In this document: one piece after another, positions 1-7,980 of the stretch
Layout: every line of letters begins with the position of its first letter
Numbering within the stretch: position 1 is the first letter of the stretch
NCBI GenBank assembly: GCA_025929535.1
Contig: JAICLZ010000014.1
Span: forward strand, 1 to 64,000
Length of the DNA stretch: 64,000 bases
Origin: Gemmatimonadaceae bacterium
GTDB taxonomy: Bacteria > Gemmatimonadota > Gemmatimonadetes > Gemmatimonadales > Gemmatimonadaceae
Reading direction: 5' to 3'
The notes under the pieces: model-generated
What the model saw: the letters and a program-made list of their open reading frames with translations, nothing else
Database searches by the model: none
What the model was told of the DNA's origin: nothing
Made by a program: the position numbers and the translations under genes

Positions 1-259
1 CGCGTGAGGGGAACGCGCCCGCCGCCACGGTCTCGAGCACCGTGAGCGTCACCGGCGCGCTCGCGGTCGCGCCCTCCACATCCGACGCGCGGAGCGCATA
101 GCCATCCATCGCCGAGTTGTCCCACGCCGGGAGCGTGAGCGGCGAGACGATCGGCGCCGCCAGCACCCGGCCCAGCGCATCGAGCAGCGGCACGCGCTCG
201 ACGGCGAGCGGCTCGATGCCTGCGACGATGCGCGCGACCGCGTCCGGGACCGAGAACAC
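1..259 (-). CDS. moeA: Molybdopterin molybdenumtransferase MoeA (partial, N-terminus)
   Basis: Molybdopterin molybdenumtransferase inserts molybdate into adenylylated molybdopterin in the cytosol, the last step of basic molybdenum-cofactor synthesis. Only the first 86 residues are present; the gene continues off the left edge. Reading from the GTG at 259, residues 43-55 read LPAWDNSAMDGYA, the hallmark N-terminal signature of MoeA. The GTG shares one base with the TAG stop of dacB, so translation is probably coupled to that gene. mobB, mobA and fdhD lie just upstream in the same run, which supports the molybdenum assignment. The sequence is clear; only the remainder of the protein is unseen. 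Confidence 0.93.
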   Translation of the reverse strand, partial: MFSVPDAVARIVAGIEPLAVERVPLLDALGRVLAAPIVSPLTLPAWDNSAMDGYALRASDVEGATASAPVTLTVLETVAAGAFPSR

Positions 260-1746
260 TAGTGGCCGTTCCGCAGATCGAGCGACGCGAGCATCACCGC
301 GATGCGATTGTGCACGCTGTCCACCGCCGCCTGCGATGTGATCCAGTTGTTCGCGAGCAGGCTGAAGATGAGCATGTGATTGTCCGCCGTGAGCACGTAT
401 CCCGACAGCGAGCGCGCGTTGGCGACGGAGCCCGTCTTCGCATGAACCTTTCCCGCGGCCGGCGTTCCCTTCATCCGATTTCGCAGCGATCCATCGAGGC
501 CGGCGATCGGAAGCGCGTCGTAGAACACGTGAAACGCCGTGTCCGCGCGCACCTTGTCGAGCACACGCACGAGCGTCTCGGGACTCAAGTATCCGTAGCG
601 CGAGAGGCCGCTGCCATCGCGAATGAGATATCCATCGGGCTCCGCGCCCCACGCTGCGAGCTGCCGCTCGAGCACCACGCGCCCGCTGTCTGCCGATCCG
701 ACACCAGTCTTCTCGAGACCGAGCGTCTTGAAGAGAATCTCCGCGATCTGGTTCTGCGAGGGCTTCTCGAGCGCGGGTAAAATCGCGCGGAGGGGCGGCG
801 AATGGATCGTGAAGAGCGGCGTGCCGTGCATCGACTTGTCGGCGACGCGCGGCGACACGGAGCCGAGCGCTCCGCTCGCGACCACGATCCCGCGCGAGCG
901 GAGCGCCTGAGTCAGCGCCGCGAGATACGCCTCGCGCTGGTCGGGAAAGACGTAGATGAGCGTGTCGACAGGAGTCTCGAGTCTTCCACGCACCAAGAAG
1001 TGCGTGCGCGTGGAATCGAAGTCGAGACGAAGCGCGAACGTGTCGGGCGACGCCGGCGGCGAGCTCGCAGAAAAGAGTATCATCGGATAGGAGCCCACGG
1101 GAAACGTGCGAATGCTGTCCGGCTGCATCCCTGCCTTGCCGTACGCGATCGCCGTTCCGAAACCCTCGTTCAAGTAGAGCGCGTCCACACCCGCTCCGTA
1201 GTCCTCGCCGAGATCATCCCACGACCAGCCGAACCCGATGGTCGTATCGGGGAATACGTCGGGACCCGCCTGAATGCCGCGAACGATGGTCGTGATGCCG
1301 TGCGCCTTGAGCGAGTCCGCCACCTCGTACAGCGGGCTCATCGCGGAGCCCCGCATGTGGTCGCTGATCGTCGGATCGCCGCGGCCGTTCACGATCAACG
1401 CGCCCTGCAGCGAGTCGTGCACCACCGGTCCGCTCGCACCGAAGTCCGTGTGAAACGTGTAGTCCGGCCCGAGCTCCACGAGCGACGTCGCGCCCGTCAC
1501 GATCTTCATGTTCGAGGCGGGCATGAACAGCTTCCCCGCATTGAGCGAGTAGAGCGTGTCGCCGCGCTCCGGGTCCACGATGAGCACGCCGAACTGTGCA
1601 TCCCGGAACTGCGTCTGCCGCACCATCGAATCGATCGAGAAGCGCAGCGCCGCGCGCGCGTTGATCGCGCGGGGCGAGGGATTCGCACCGCTCGTCGCGC
1701 ATGCAGCGCAGAGCAGGGCGGGAACCACAATGCGGGCCACTTTCAT
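259..1746 (-). CDS. dacB: D-alanyl-D-alanine carboxypeptidase/endopeptidase, PBP4 family (S13), lipoprotein
   Basis: A PBP4-type DD-carboxypeptidase/endopeptidase that trims or cleaves peptidoglycan cross-links in the periplasm. The 495-residue protein starts at the ATG at 1746, which overlaps the mobB stop as ATGA. A short hydrophobic signal ends in a lipobox-like LLCAAC, so it is probably lipid-anchored. All three active-site motifs of the family are visible: S78-N-M-K81 (SxxK), SQN in the second half (SxN), and KTGS near the C-terminus. The length matches S13 enzymes. It is oddly placed between mobB and moeA, to which it has no known metabolic link; the tight overlaps on both sides imply co-transcription with the molybdenum-cofactor genes. 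Confidence 0.93.
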   Translation of the reverse strand: MKVARIVVPALLCAACATSGANPSPRAINARAALRFSIDSMVRQTQFRDAQFGVLIVDPERGDTLYSLNAGKLFMPASNMKIVTGATSLVELGPDYTFHTDFGASGPVVHDSLQGALIVNGRGDPTISDHMRGSAMSPLYEVADSLKAHGITTIVRGIQAGPDVFPDTTIGFGWSWDDLGEDYGAGVDALYLNEGFGTAIAYGKAGMQPDSIRTFPVGSYPMILFSASSPPASPDTFALRLDFDSTRTHFLVRGRLETPVDTLIYVFPDQREAYLAALTQALRSRGIVVASGALGSVSPRVADKSMHGTPLFTIHSPPLRAILPALEKPSQNQIAEILFKTLGLEKTGVGSADSGRVVLERQLAAWGAEPDGYLIRDGSGLSRYGYLSPETLVRVLDKVRADTAFHVFYDALPIAGLDGSLRNRMKGTPAAGKVHAKTGSVANARSLSGYVLTADNHMLIFSLLANNWITSQAAVDSVHNRIAVMLASLDLRNGH

Positions 1747-2270
1747 TTGCGCATCACCTTCGACTCGATGAGATCGACCAGCGTCGCGAGCCACTCGGGC
1801 TCCGAAAACAACACCACCGGCACGTGCGCCCGCAGCTCCGGATCGTCCGTCGCGATGGCGAGATAGTGCCTGCTCTGCGGAGACTCGGGATCGTACAGCG
1901 GCCGCTTCCCGGTCTCGCGCCGGAAGATCTCGATCTTCGGCAGCGCCGCCGCCTTGAATCCTTCGGCGACCACGATGTCTGCGTCCGACAGAAACTGCTC
2001 GGCGATCTCCTCCGGCATGCGCTCGTCGGCCCAGCGCTCGACGAGTGCGAACTTGTCCGGCGACACCATCGCCACGCGCTCGGCCATTCCCTCGTGATAG
2101 TGCTTGTAGGTATCCGTGGTGGACGGATCGATGTTGAACGTGTGCGATCCGTGCTTCATCGTCATCACACGGTGGCCGCGCCGGTGCAGCTCGGCCGCGA
2201 TCTTCACGGTGAGCGTCGTTTTTCCCTGCTTCTTAGTACCGATGATCGTCACGATCGGCGGTCGAGGCAT
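1743..2270 (-). CDS. mobB: Molybdopterin-guanine dinucleotide biosynthesis adapter protein MobB
   Basis: A GTP-binding adapter thought to assist MobA in attaching GMP to the molybdenum cofactor. The 175-residue protein opens with a P-loop, GTKKQGKTT (residues 11-19), followed by the family's MKHGSH segment and a DIVVAEGFK stretch where MobB proteins carry the Walker B region and EGxK motif. The chosen ATG at 2270 lies 38 bases inside the end of mobA; a GTG 18 bases further in is an alternative. Its stop forms an ATGA overlap with dacB. Family and context agree, so the call is firm. Confidence 0.92.
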   Translation of the reverse strand: MPRPPIVTIIGTKKQGKTTLTVKIAAELHRRGHRVMTMKHGSHTFNIDPSTTDTYKHYHEGMAERVAMVSPDKFALVERWADERMPEEIAEQFLSDADIVVAEGFKAAALPKIEIFRRETGKRPLYDPESPQSRHYLAIATDDPELRAHVPVVLFSEPEWLATLVDLIESKVMRK

Positions 2271-2862
2271 ATTGCTCCGCGAGCGCGAGCTCGCCTGGTG
2301 TGTTGACGTTCATGAACAGGCGCTCCGGGTCCCCGAAGCGCCGCACTTCCTCCGCGGGCACGCGCGCGACACGCACCCGATCGAAGAATCCGATCACGCG
2401 CCTGTCGTCGGCATCCAGCGACCGTTCGATCGGCGCGACGCACGACTGCGAGTAGAACGCGCAGAGTGGCTCGAGTCCGCGCCTCGATGCACCGCTCTCG
2501 GGCGCGACGACGTCCGCATCTTCGCCGCGCGCGCGCAGCTCCGCGATCAGCGCCTGCGGCACGAACGGCATGTCCCACGCGACGACGATCACCGCGGTTC
2601 CCGCATGCACGAGCGCTGCGTGGATGCCGCCGAGACTTCCGATGCCGGGCCGTAGATCGCTCTCGACACGCACGTTGGGGAGCCATTCCGCGGCGCCGGG
2701 ATCGTTGGCGATGAGCAGCAGCGAATCAGTCTCCGCGCCGAGCACGGCGGCCACGCGATCGATCACGCGCGCACCGTGCACGCGCTCGAGCCCCTTGGGA
2801 CGTCCGCCGTAGCGCGACGCCTGTCCGCCGGCCAGGATCACGCCGGTGCACGGCGCGATCAC
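2233..2862 (-). CDS. mobA: Molybdenum cofactor guanylyltransferase MobA
   Basis: Transfers GMP from GTP to molybdenum cofactor to form the MGD cofactor used by DMSO-reductase-family enzymes. The 209-residue protein starts at a GTG at 2862 that overlaps the fdhD stop (GTGA). It shows the nucleotidyltransferase signature LAGGQASRYGGRPKG at residues 10-24, a WDMPF metal-binding segment around residue 96, and NVNTPGEL near the C-terminus, all typical of MobA. It sits between fdhD and mobB in one leftward operon. The presence of MGD genes with fdhD suggests the cell makes a formate dehydrogenase or related oxidoreductase that is not encoded here. Confidence 0.93.
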   Translation of the reverse strand: MIAPCTGVILAGGQASRYGGRPKGLERVHGARVIDRVAAVLGAETDSLLLIANDPGAAEWLPNVRVESDLRPGIGSLGGIHAALVHAGTAVIVVAWDMPFVPQALIAELRARGEDADVVAPESGASRRGLEPLCAFYSQSCVAPIERSLDADDRRVIGFFDRVRVARVPAEEVRRFGDPERLFMNVNTPGELALAEQYASTADRDDHRY

Positions 2863-3581
2863 GTCTGGTGCAGCTGCGGCGATCCACTCACTGCGCGGCC
2901 GACGATCCCCATTCCCGTGGCCTTCGCGATGTCCACCGCCATCGTGCTCGGCACCGAAGGTGTTGCCACGAGCCCGATGCGCGCACGCGCCGCCTTGAAC
3001 GCGAGCTCGCCCGAGATCCGGCCGGTGACGAGCAGCATGAGATCTTCCGGGCTGCGCCCGTCGAGAATCGCCGCGCCGATCACCTTGTCCACCGCGTTGT
3101 GCCGCCCGATGTCCTCGGCGTGATACAGCAGCGTCTCGCCGTCGGTGATCGCCGCGGCGTGGATGCCGCCGGTTTCCTTGTAGTGCGTGCCGCGTGCGAA
3201 CAGCTCCTTGAACAGCGCGCGCATGGTGGCCAGATCGATGAGCGGCAGCGCGGACTTGCGCCGCGGAAGAGAGCTGAGCGAGCCGAGGATCGTGGTGACG
3301 GCGCCGCATCCCGACGCGAGCACGCGCCGCCGGTCGCTCGCCTCGACGGTCTGGAAGCGCTCCGGCGGCACGTCCACCCAGAAGCCGAGCTCCTGCATGC
3401 ACGGCCGCATTTTGAGAATGTCGGCGGCCGTGTCGATGTAGCCCTCGCCGTGCAGCCAGCCCACCACGAGCTCATCGAGGCGCTCGGGGGTGCACATCCA
3501 GGTCACGGCAGGCGTGCCGTTGACCTCGAGCCACACGGGCGCTTCCTGCACCGCGTCGAGCGAGACGGCCGGATTCGTCAT
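2859..3581 (-). CDS. fdhD: Formate dehydrogenase accessory sulfurtransferase FdhD
   Basis: FdhD delivers sulfur from a cysteine desulfurase to the molybdenum cofactor of formate dehydrogenase. The 240-residue protein has the conserved GRHNAVDK segment, the YKETGGIHAAA stretch and the C-terminal VTGRISGE region of the family. In E. coli the catalytic loop contains CxxC; here the corresponding loop reads LASGCGAV with a single cysteine (C92). The ATG at 3581 lies close to the PTPS-like gene (gap of 47 bases). The downstream GTGA overlap couples it to mobA. The family call is secure; the sulfur-transfer mechanism with one cysteine in the loop is inferred. Confidence 0.92.
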   Translation of the reverse strand: MTNPAVSLDAVQEAPVWLEVNGTPAVTWMCTPERLDELVVGWLHGEGYIDTAADILKMRPCMQELGFWVDVPPERFQTVEASDRRRVLASGCGAVTTILGSLSSLPRRKSALPLIDLATMRALFKELFARGTHYKETGGIHAAAITDGETLLYHAEDIGRHNAVDKVIGAAILDGRSPEDLMLLVTGRISGELAFKAARARIGLVATPSVPSTMAVDIAKATGMGIVGRAVSGSPQLHQT

Positions 3582-3628
3582 GGAAGAAATATACCGGGAT
3601 CGCGTGCGCGCGAGCGAGGCGGCGCGGA

Positions 3629-4042
3629 TCAGTCCTCGCCGGTGTACTCGGCGGAGATCGTCTCATCCTCGCGCACGATCACGCTCGCGAGCGTCGCCGG
3701 GCCCGCGAAGGAGCCGGCGAGGCGCTCGAAGATGAAGCGCGCGAGATTCTCGCACGTCGGAATGAGCCTGCCGTCAGCGAACTCCGGCACATCCACGCTG
3801 ATGCTCTTGCCGTGAAAGCGCGCGCGCACCTCGCGGTCGAGCGTGCTGTCGAGCATTCCGAGATCGATGAGCATTCCCGTTTCGTCATCAATCGGGCCGC
3901 GCACGCTGACGTCGCAGGCGTAGTCGTGCGCGTGGGGCACGGTGGCGCCTCCGAAGAGTCGCTCGTTGCGCGCCTCGCTCCAGTCCGAGCGCCAGTAGCG
4001 ATGCGTGGCCGTGAACGTCACGCGGCGCGTGAGGGACGCCAC
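3629..4042 (-). CDS. 6-pyruvoyl-tetrahydropterin synthase / QueD-like protein lacking the catalytic residues
   Basis: A 137-residue protein of the PTPS/QueD fold, whose usual members convert dihydroneopterin triphosphate to pyruvoyl- or carboxy-tetrahydropterin. The three zinc-ligand histidines are present (H14 in ATHRY, H37 and H39 in HAHDY), as are the PTCENLA helix and the C-terminal Glu region REDETISAEY. The segment aligned to the catalytic cysteine loop reads LFGGATVPHAH, with Ala33 where Cys is expected. The usual Asp-His pair is replaced by FHGKS. It may therefore be an active-site-altered paralogue. The GTG start at 4042 is supported by GGGGAG nine bases upstream. It sits directly before fdhD in the same operon. 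Confidence 0.75.
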   Translation of the reverse strand: MASLTRRVTFTATHRYWRSDWSEARNERLFGGATVPHAHDYACDVSVRGPIDDETGMLIDLGMLDSTLDREVRARFHGKSISVDVPEFADGRLIPTCENLARFIFERLAGSFAGPATLASVIVREDETISAEYTGED

Positions 4043-4085
4043 GCGTCAGCGCTCCCCAGACGTACACGGCCTGCACGCTACCCGG

Positions 4086-4568
4086 TCAGGTCGCGTCGCG
4101 TCCCTCGGGCGTAGGCTCGTCCGGCGGATTCCACGGCACGCCATCTTCCATCACCGTGCCGTAGTCGTGCGTGCCGTAGAGGGCCGAATCAATGTTGTCA
4201 TCCGCCGCCTCGGTGGAGGCAGCGTCGACATCGCTTCCACCGAGGATCGTTTCCTCCTCGCGGCCGAGCACGTGCCCCACCTGCTCATCGGCCGCTTCGG
4301 GCTCGAGATCGCGACGGATCGGATCGACGAAGATGTCGTTCGCGTAGTTCTCGAGACCAATCACATCGCTGAGCACGTGGTCGGCAACCTGCTTCGCCGT
4401 CTCGGTGCCGACTCGACCCGAGAGCGTGACGAAGCCTTCCTTCACGGTCACGAGAATGTTGTCGACGTCGAGCTGATTCTGCTGCGCCAGCTGATCTCGC
4501 ACCAGGCCGCGAAGCTCCTCGTCGCTCAAATCATCGAGGTCGAAGACGTTCTCGAAATCCTCTGCCAT
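4086..4568 (-). CDS. BON-domain protein
   Basis: A 160-residue acidic protein with one BON domain at about residues 20-85 (LRGLVRDQLAQQNQLDVDNI, followed by TVKEGFVTLSGRVGTET and a helix). BON domains are usually periplasmic or membrane-associated and bind phospholipid or partner proteins. No signal peptide is visible, so its location is uncertain. The C-terminal half is a low-complexity acidic tail ending in a proline-rich stretch. The ATG at 4568 is chosen because GAGG lies upstream and the longer reading frame is not protein-like. It follows the outer-membrane barrel gene by 14 bases and is probably co-transcribed with it. Its precise role is unknown. Confidence 0.8.
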   Translation of the reverse strand: MAEDFENVFDLDDLSDEELRGLVRDQLAQQNQLDVDNILVTVKEGFVTLSGRVGTETAKQVADHVLSDVIGLENYANDIFVDPIRRDLEPEAADEQVGHVLGREEETILGGSDVDAASTEAADDNIDSALYGTHDYGTVMEDGVPWNPPDEPTPEGRDAT

Positions 4569-4582
4569 GGGACTACCTCGAG

Positions 4583-5269
4583 CTATCGGGAAAAGATGTA
4601 CGAAATTCCGAACGTGAGCGTGGCGTTCTGCTTCCACTCGTTCTGCGCCTGGCCCGCGGACAGCACGGGCGTGATACCCGTGGGTGCCTGCAGATACGCC
4701 CCGGGATAGGAGAGCTGCCAGAAGTAATCCGTGAGATCGAGACGCGCGCCCCACGGGCCGTGCGTGACGAACTTCAGCCCGCCGCCAAAGTGGATTGCAA
4801 AGCCGGTGCCGAATGCGTACCCGCCCACGTCTCTGGACGAGTTGCTCTTCGACACGCCCAGACCAAACCCGAACTGTGGTACGAAGTGGTGATAGCTCTT
4901 CTGTCCGGTGAGCGCGATGTTGATTCCCGCGTCGGCGATCCAGATCGGATCGGACTCCGTGCCCAGGTCGCGCGCGGCGCCGCTCTTCGCGGGATCGAGC
5001 ACGTTTCGCGTAGAAGACGCGCGCGCGATCCGGATGCTCATCTCCGCCGGCCCCGCGATGTGGAGCCCGTAGCGCACACCGAAAAGCGGGCTGCTCTGCG
5101 GGCCGACGTTCGCGGTGCCCTTGTTCCCGCTGAAATAGCCGCCGAAAACCGCGAAATCCTGGTGGTAGACGAAATCCTGATACGGACTCTTCTCCGGCTC
5201 GGTTCCCACCTGCGCCGCCAGAGGCGCGACACCGAAGCAGAGCAGTGCGGCGGTCAGTACGAGCTTCAC
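4583..5269 (-). CDS. Outer-membrane beta-barrel protein, function unknown
   Basis: A 228-residue secreted protein with a clear signal peptide (VKLVLTAALLCFGVAPLAAQ) and a body of alternating glycine/aromatic beta-strands typical of small outer-membrane barrels. Examples are FGGYFSGNKG, FGFGLGV, GTGFAIHFGGGLKF and a final TLTFGISYIFSR strand. It starts at a GTG that overlaps the gpmI stop by four bases (GTGA). No specific family signature is recognised. Translational coupling to gpmI is probably a matter of genome compactness, not shared function. The barrel call rests on strand pattern and signal peptide only. Confidence 0.72.
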   Translation of the reverse strand: MKLVLTAALLCFGVAPLAAQVGTEPEKSPYQDFVYHQDFAVFGGYFSGNKGTANVGPQSSPLFGVRYGLHIAGPAEMSIRIARASSTRNVLDPAKSGAARDLGTESDPIWIADAGINIALTGQKSYHHFVPQFGFGLGVSKSNSSRDVGGYAFGTGFAIHFGGGLKFVTHGPWGARLDLTDYFWQLSYPGAYLQAPTGITPVLSAGQAQNEWKQNATLTFGISYIFSR

Positions 5270-6816
5270 GATACGGCTCCCGTTTCTCTGAGGTCGATCC
5301 CGGTCATCTCGGTGGGCTTCTCCACGCCGAGCATCGCCAGTGCCGTCGGTCCCACATCCCGCAACGCGCCGCCATCGCGGAGCGGACGATCGCCATCCGG
5401 ATCGACGATCACCAGTGGAACCGGATTCGTGGTGTGTGCAGTGTGCGGCCCGCCGGTTGCGGGGTCGATCATCATCTCGCAGTTGCCGTGGTCCGCCGTC
5501 ACGAGCACGCGCGCATTCGTGCGCTGCGCGGCGGCCAGCACGCGCGCGAGACACTCATCCACCGTTTCCACGGCCTTGATCGCCGCCGGAATCACGCCGG
5601 TGTGCCCCACCATGTCGCCGTTCGCGTAGTTGCAGAGAATGAAATCGTAGTTGCGCGAGACGATCGACTTGCACAGCACGTCCGTCACACCGTACGCGCT
5701 CATCTCCGGCGCGAGATCATAGGTTGCCACCTTCTGGCTCGGCACCAGCTCGCGCACCTCGCCCTTGTACGGCGTCTCCACGCCCGCGTTGAAGAAGTAC
5801 GTCACGTGCGCGTACTTCTCCGTCTCGGCCGTGCGGAACTGCGTGCCGCCGTGCGCCGAGATCACCTCGGCCACCACGCGCGCGAGCGTGAAGGGCGGAA
5901 AGACCACGGGAAGATCGTACGTCTCATCGTACTGCGTCATCGTGATGACCGGGACGTCCGGGCGCCCGCGAATGTCGAAGCCGTCGAACGGCTCCTCGGT
6001 GAGCGCGCGCGTGATCTGGCGCATCCGGTCCGCGCGGAAGTTGAAGAGGATGATCGCATCGCCCTCTCGTACCGTCGCCACCGGCTCGCCGTTCCGTTCG
6101 ATGACGACCGGTTTCATGAACTCATCGCTCTCGCCGCGCTCGTACGCAGTGCGAATTGCGGTGAGCGGGTCCGGCTCGCGCGGGCCGATACCCTGCATCA
6201 TGGCGCGATACCAGAGCTCCGTGCGCGTCCAGCGCCGGTCGCGGTCCATGCCGTGATAGCGACCGCCCACCGAGGCAACCTCCGCGCGCCCCTTCGCTCG
6301 CGCGAGCAGCTGCTCCATGAATCCGAGCGCCGATCGCGGCAGCGTGTCGCGGCCATCGAGCAACGCGTGGATCGCCACGTGCCTCACGTGCTCGCGCTCG
6401 GCCATGTCGATCAGCGCGAAGAGATGCTTGTCCACCGCGTGGACGCCCCCGTTGCCGATGAGTCCAGCCAGGTGCAGAGTGCCGCCGCTCTTGCGCACCG
6501 CGGCCATGGTCTCGAGCAGCGTCTCGTTGCGGAAAAAGGAGCCATCATCGACGGCGAGGTTGATGCGAACGAGATCCTGCGGCACCACGCGGCCCGCGCC
6601 GAGGTTCAGGTGGCCAACCTCGCTGTTTCCCATCTGCCCTTCGGGGAGTCCAACAGCGAGTCCGGATGCGTGGAGCAGCGTTCGCGACCGTCCGCTCCAG
6701 AGCGCATCCCACGTCGGCGTGCGCGCCATCGCGATTGCATTCCCATCCCGTTCCGCACGATAGCCCCACCCGTCCAGCACCAGCAGTACGACTGGACGTT
6801 TGCTCGAAGTCGACAT
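5266..6816 (-). CDS. gpmI: 2,3-bisphosphoglycerate-independent phosphoglycerate mutase
   Basis: Interconverts 3- and 2-phosphoglycerate in glycolysis and gluconeogenesis, using two Mn ions and a phosphoserine intermediate. The 516-residue protein matches family length. Visible motifs are the N-terminal metal site LVLDGWG (D15), the catalytic serine in GQMGNSEVGH (S65), YHGMDRDRRW, NYANGDMVGHTG and DHGNCEMM, all highly conserved in GpmI. It starts at an ATG at 6816, 84 bases from the divergent SH3-protein gene. It heads a long leftward run that ends beyond the window. Confidence 0.97.
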   Translation of the reverse strand: MSTSSKRPVVLLVLDGWGYRAERDGNAIAMARTPTWDALWSGRSRTLLHASGLAVGLPEGQMGNSEVGHLNLGAGRVVPQDLVRINLAVDDGSFFRNETLLETMAAVRKSGGTLHLAGLIGNGGVHAVDKHLFALIDMAEREHVRHVAIHALLDGRDTLPRSALGFMEQLLARAKGRAEVASVGGRYHGMDRDRRWTRTELWYRAMMQGIGPREPDPLTAIRTAYERGESDEFMKPVVIERNGEPVATVREGDAIILFNFRADRMRQITRALTEEPFDGFDIRGRPDVPVITMTQYDETYDLPVVFPPFTLARVVAEVISAHGGTQFRTAETEKYAHVTYFFNAGVETPYKGEVRELVPSQKVATYDLAPEMSAYGVTDVLCKSIVSRNYDFILCNYANGDMVGHTGVIPAAIKAVETVDECLARVLAAAQRTNARVLVTADHGNCEMMIDPATGGPHTAHTTNPVPLVIVDPDGDRPLRDGGALRDVGPTALAMLGVEKPTEMTGIDLRETGAVS

Positions 6817-6818
6817 CT

Positions 6819-6846
6819 TTGCTCAGTGAGAGTTCGAACGTATACT
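6819..6846 (+). promoter_or_regulatory. Possible sigma-70-type promoter for the SH3-protein gene
   Basis: TTGCTC (6819-6824) and TATACT (6841-6846) are separated by 16 bases in the 84-base gap between the divergent gpmI and SH3-protein genes. The -10 box matches consensus at five of six positions; the -35 box is weak. Transcription would begin near 6853, giving a leader of about 48 bases. Pattern only. Confidence 0.38.
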
Positions 6847-6900
6847 GCGGCGCGACCTCAGCCTCGGAAATGTACGCGCCCCCACATTCTCCATCCAGCG

Positions 6901-7971
6901 ATGCGCTGTAATTCGCTCGTGCTCTTCGGCGCGCTCCTCTTCGCGCTCCCTTCCACATCGCTTCGCGCGCAAACCACCGCTGCCACCGCGGCGGCGGTGC
7001 GTGCTGCGCCCGATGGCCGCCTGGTGGCGACGATGCGCGCCGGCGCTCCGGTGAAGACCGGCGCAAGGAAGTCGGATTGGACGGCGGTGACGATCGAGGG
7101 TTTTCTGCACCGGAGCGTCGTGAGCGCGAAGAAGAACGAGCTCACGATCAAGGCGCCGAGCGGCGCCGCACTGCGTGCGAGTGCGGACCCCTCCGGAGAG
7201 ATCGTTGCCGTGGTGGAAGATGGCGCAACGCTCGAGCGCCTCGCGGCGAGCGGCGAGTGGTTCAGGGCGAAGCGCGATGCCTGGGTGCAGACGCGGGAGC
7301 TCAAGACGGGAGCGTCGAAGAAGTCGCCCGCCGCGGATGTCGCGTCCTCGCGCGTGTCGCAGCGGGCGCCACAGAAAGTCGCGGCGCTTCCGCCTGCATC
7401 GGCCCCGCTCATACCGGTATCGGCATCGTCGCAGGCCGCACCGGCGCGCGCAGATGGCTCGGTCGTGCTCGGAGACTTCGCCGCGTCGCAGCCGCTCGTG
7501 CTTCGCGATGCGCCCGACGGGAAGGCCGCCGGCTCGGCGGATTCCGCGGCCCGCGTGCGCATCGTCGCGCGCGATCACGGCTGGGCGCGCGTGGAGCTCG
7601 AGGGGTGGGTGCGCGAGAGCGAGCTCGTTCCCGTCGACAGCTCGTCGGTGAGCGCGGTGAGCGCTGCGGACCTGCGCTCGGATCCGGATCACTACCGAGG
7701 CTCGACCGTGCGCTGGGTGGTGCAGGCGATCTCCGTGCAGCAGGCGGATCCGCTTCGCAAGGGACTCGCGCCCGACGAGCCGTATCTGCTCGCGCGCGGC
7801 CCCGGAAGCGAGAGCTCGCTGCTCTATCTCGCGCTCCCCGCGGCGCTCGTACCGAGTGCGAAAGCGCTTCAGCCGCTCAGCAACATTCTCGTGCTCGCGC
7901 GCGTGCGCGAGGGTCGAAGCGAGCCGTCCGGGGTACCAATTCTGGATGTCCTGCGCATCGTTCCGCGCTGA
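6901..7971 (+). CDS. Secreted protein with SH3-like repeats
   Basis: A 356-residue exported protein with a signal peptide ending near SLRAQ. It has three SH3-like segments: about residues 30-75 (GAPVKTGARKSDWTAVTI), 78-135 (with GEWFRAKRDAWVQ) and 185-245 (with DHGWARVELEGWVRE). An Ala/Pro/Ser-rich linker separates the second and third. A C-terminal domain (about 250-356) begins DLRSDPDHYRGSTVRW and looks like a small beta domain of unknown type. Bacterial SH3 domains often bind peptidoglycan. The genes downstream are L,D-transpeptidase-like, so a wall-binding role is inferred. The ATG at 6901 is chosen because it starts the signal peptide; the longer frame upstream runs antisense to gpmI. 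Confidence 0.75.
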   Translation: MRCNSLVLFGALLFALPSTSLRAQTTAATAAAVRAAPDGRLVATMRAGAPVKTGARKSDWTAVTIEGFLHRSVVSAKKNELTIKAPSGAALRASADPSGEIVAVVEDGATLERLAASGEWFRAKRDAWVQTRELKTGASKKSPAADVASSRVSQRAPQKVAALPPASAPLIPVSASSQAAPARADGSVVLGDFAASQPLVLRDAPDGKAAGSADSAARVRIVARDHGWARVELEGWVRESELVPVDSSSVSAVSAADLRSDPDHYRGSTVRWVVQAISVQQADPLRKGLAPDEPYLLARGPGSESSLLYLALPAALVPSAKALQPLSNILVLARVREGRSEPSGVPILDVLRIVPR

Positions 7972-7980
7972 CGGCCTCCG

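Noticed and set aside
5245-6900. Upstream extension of the SH3-protein frame
   Set aside because: It runs antisense to gpmI; the ATG at 6901 begins a proper signal peptide.
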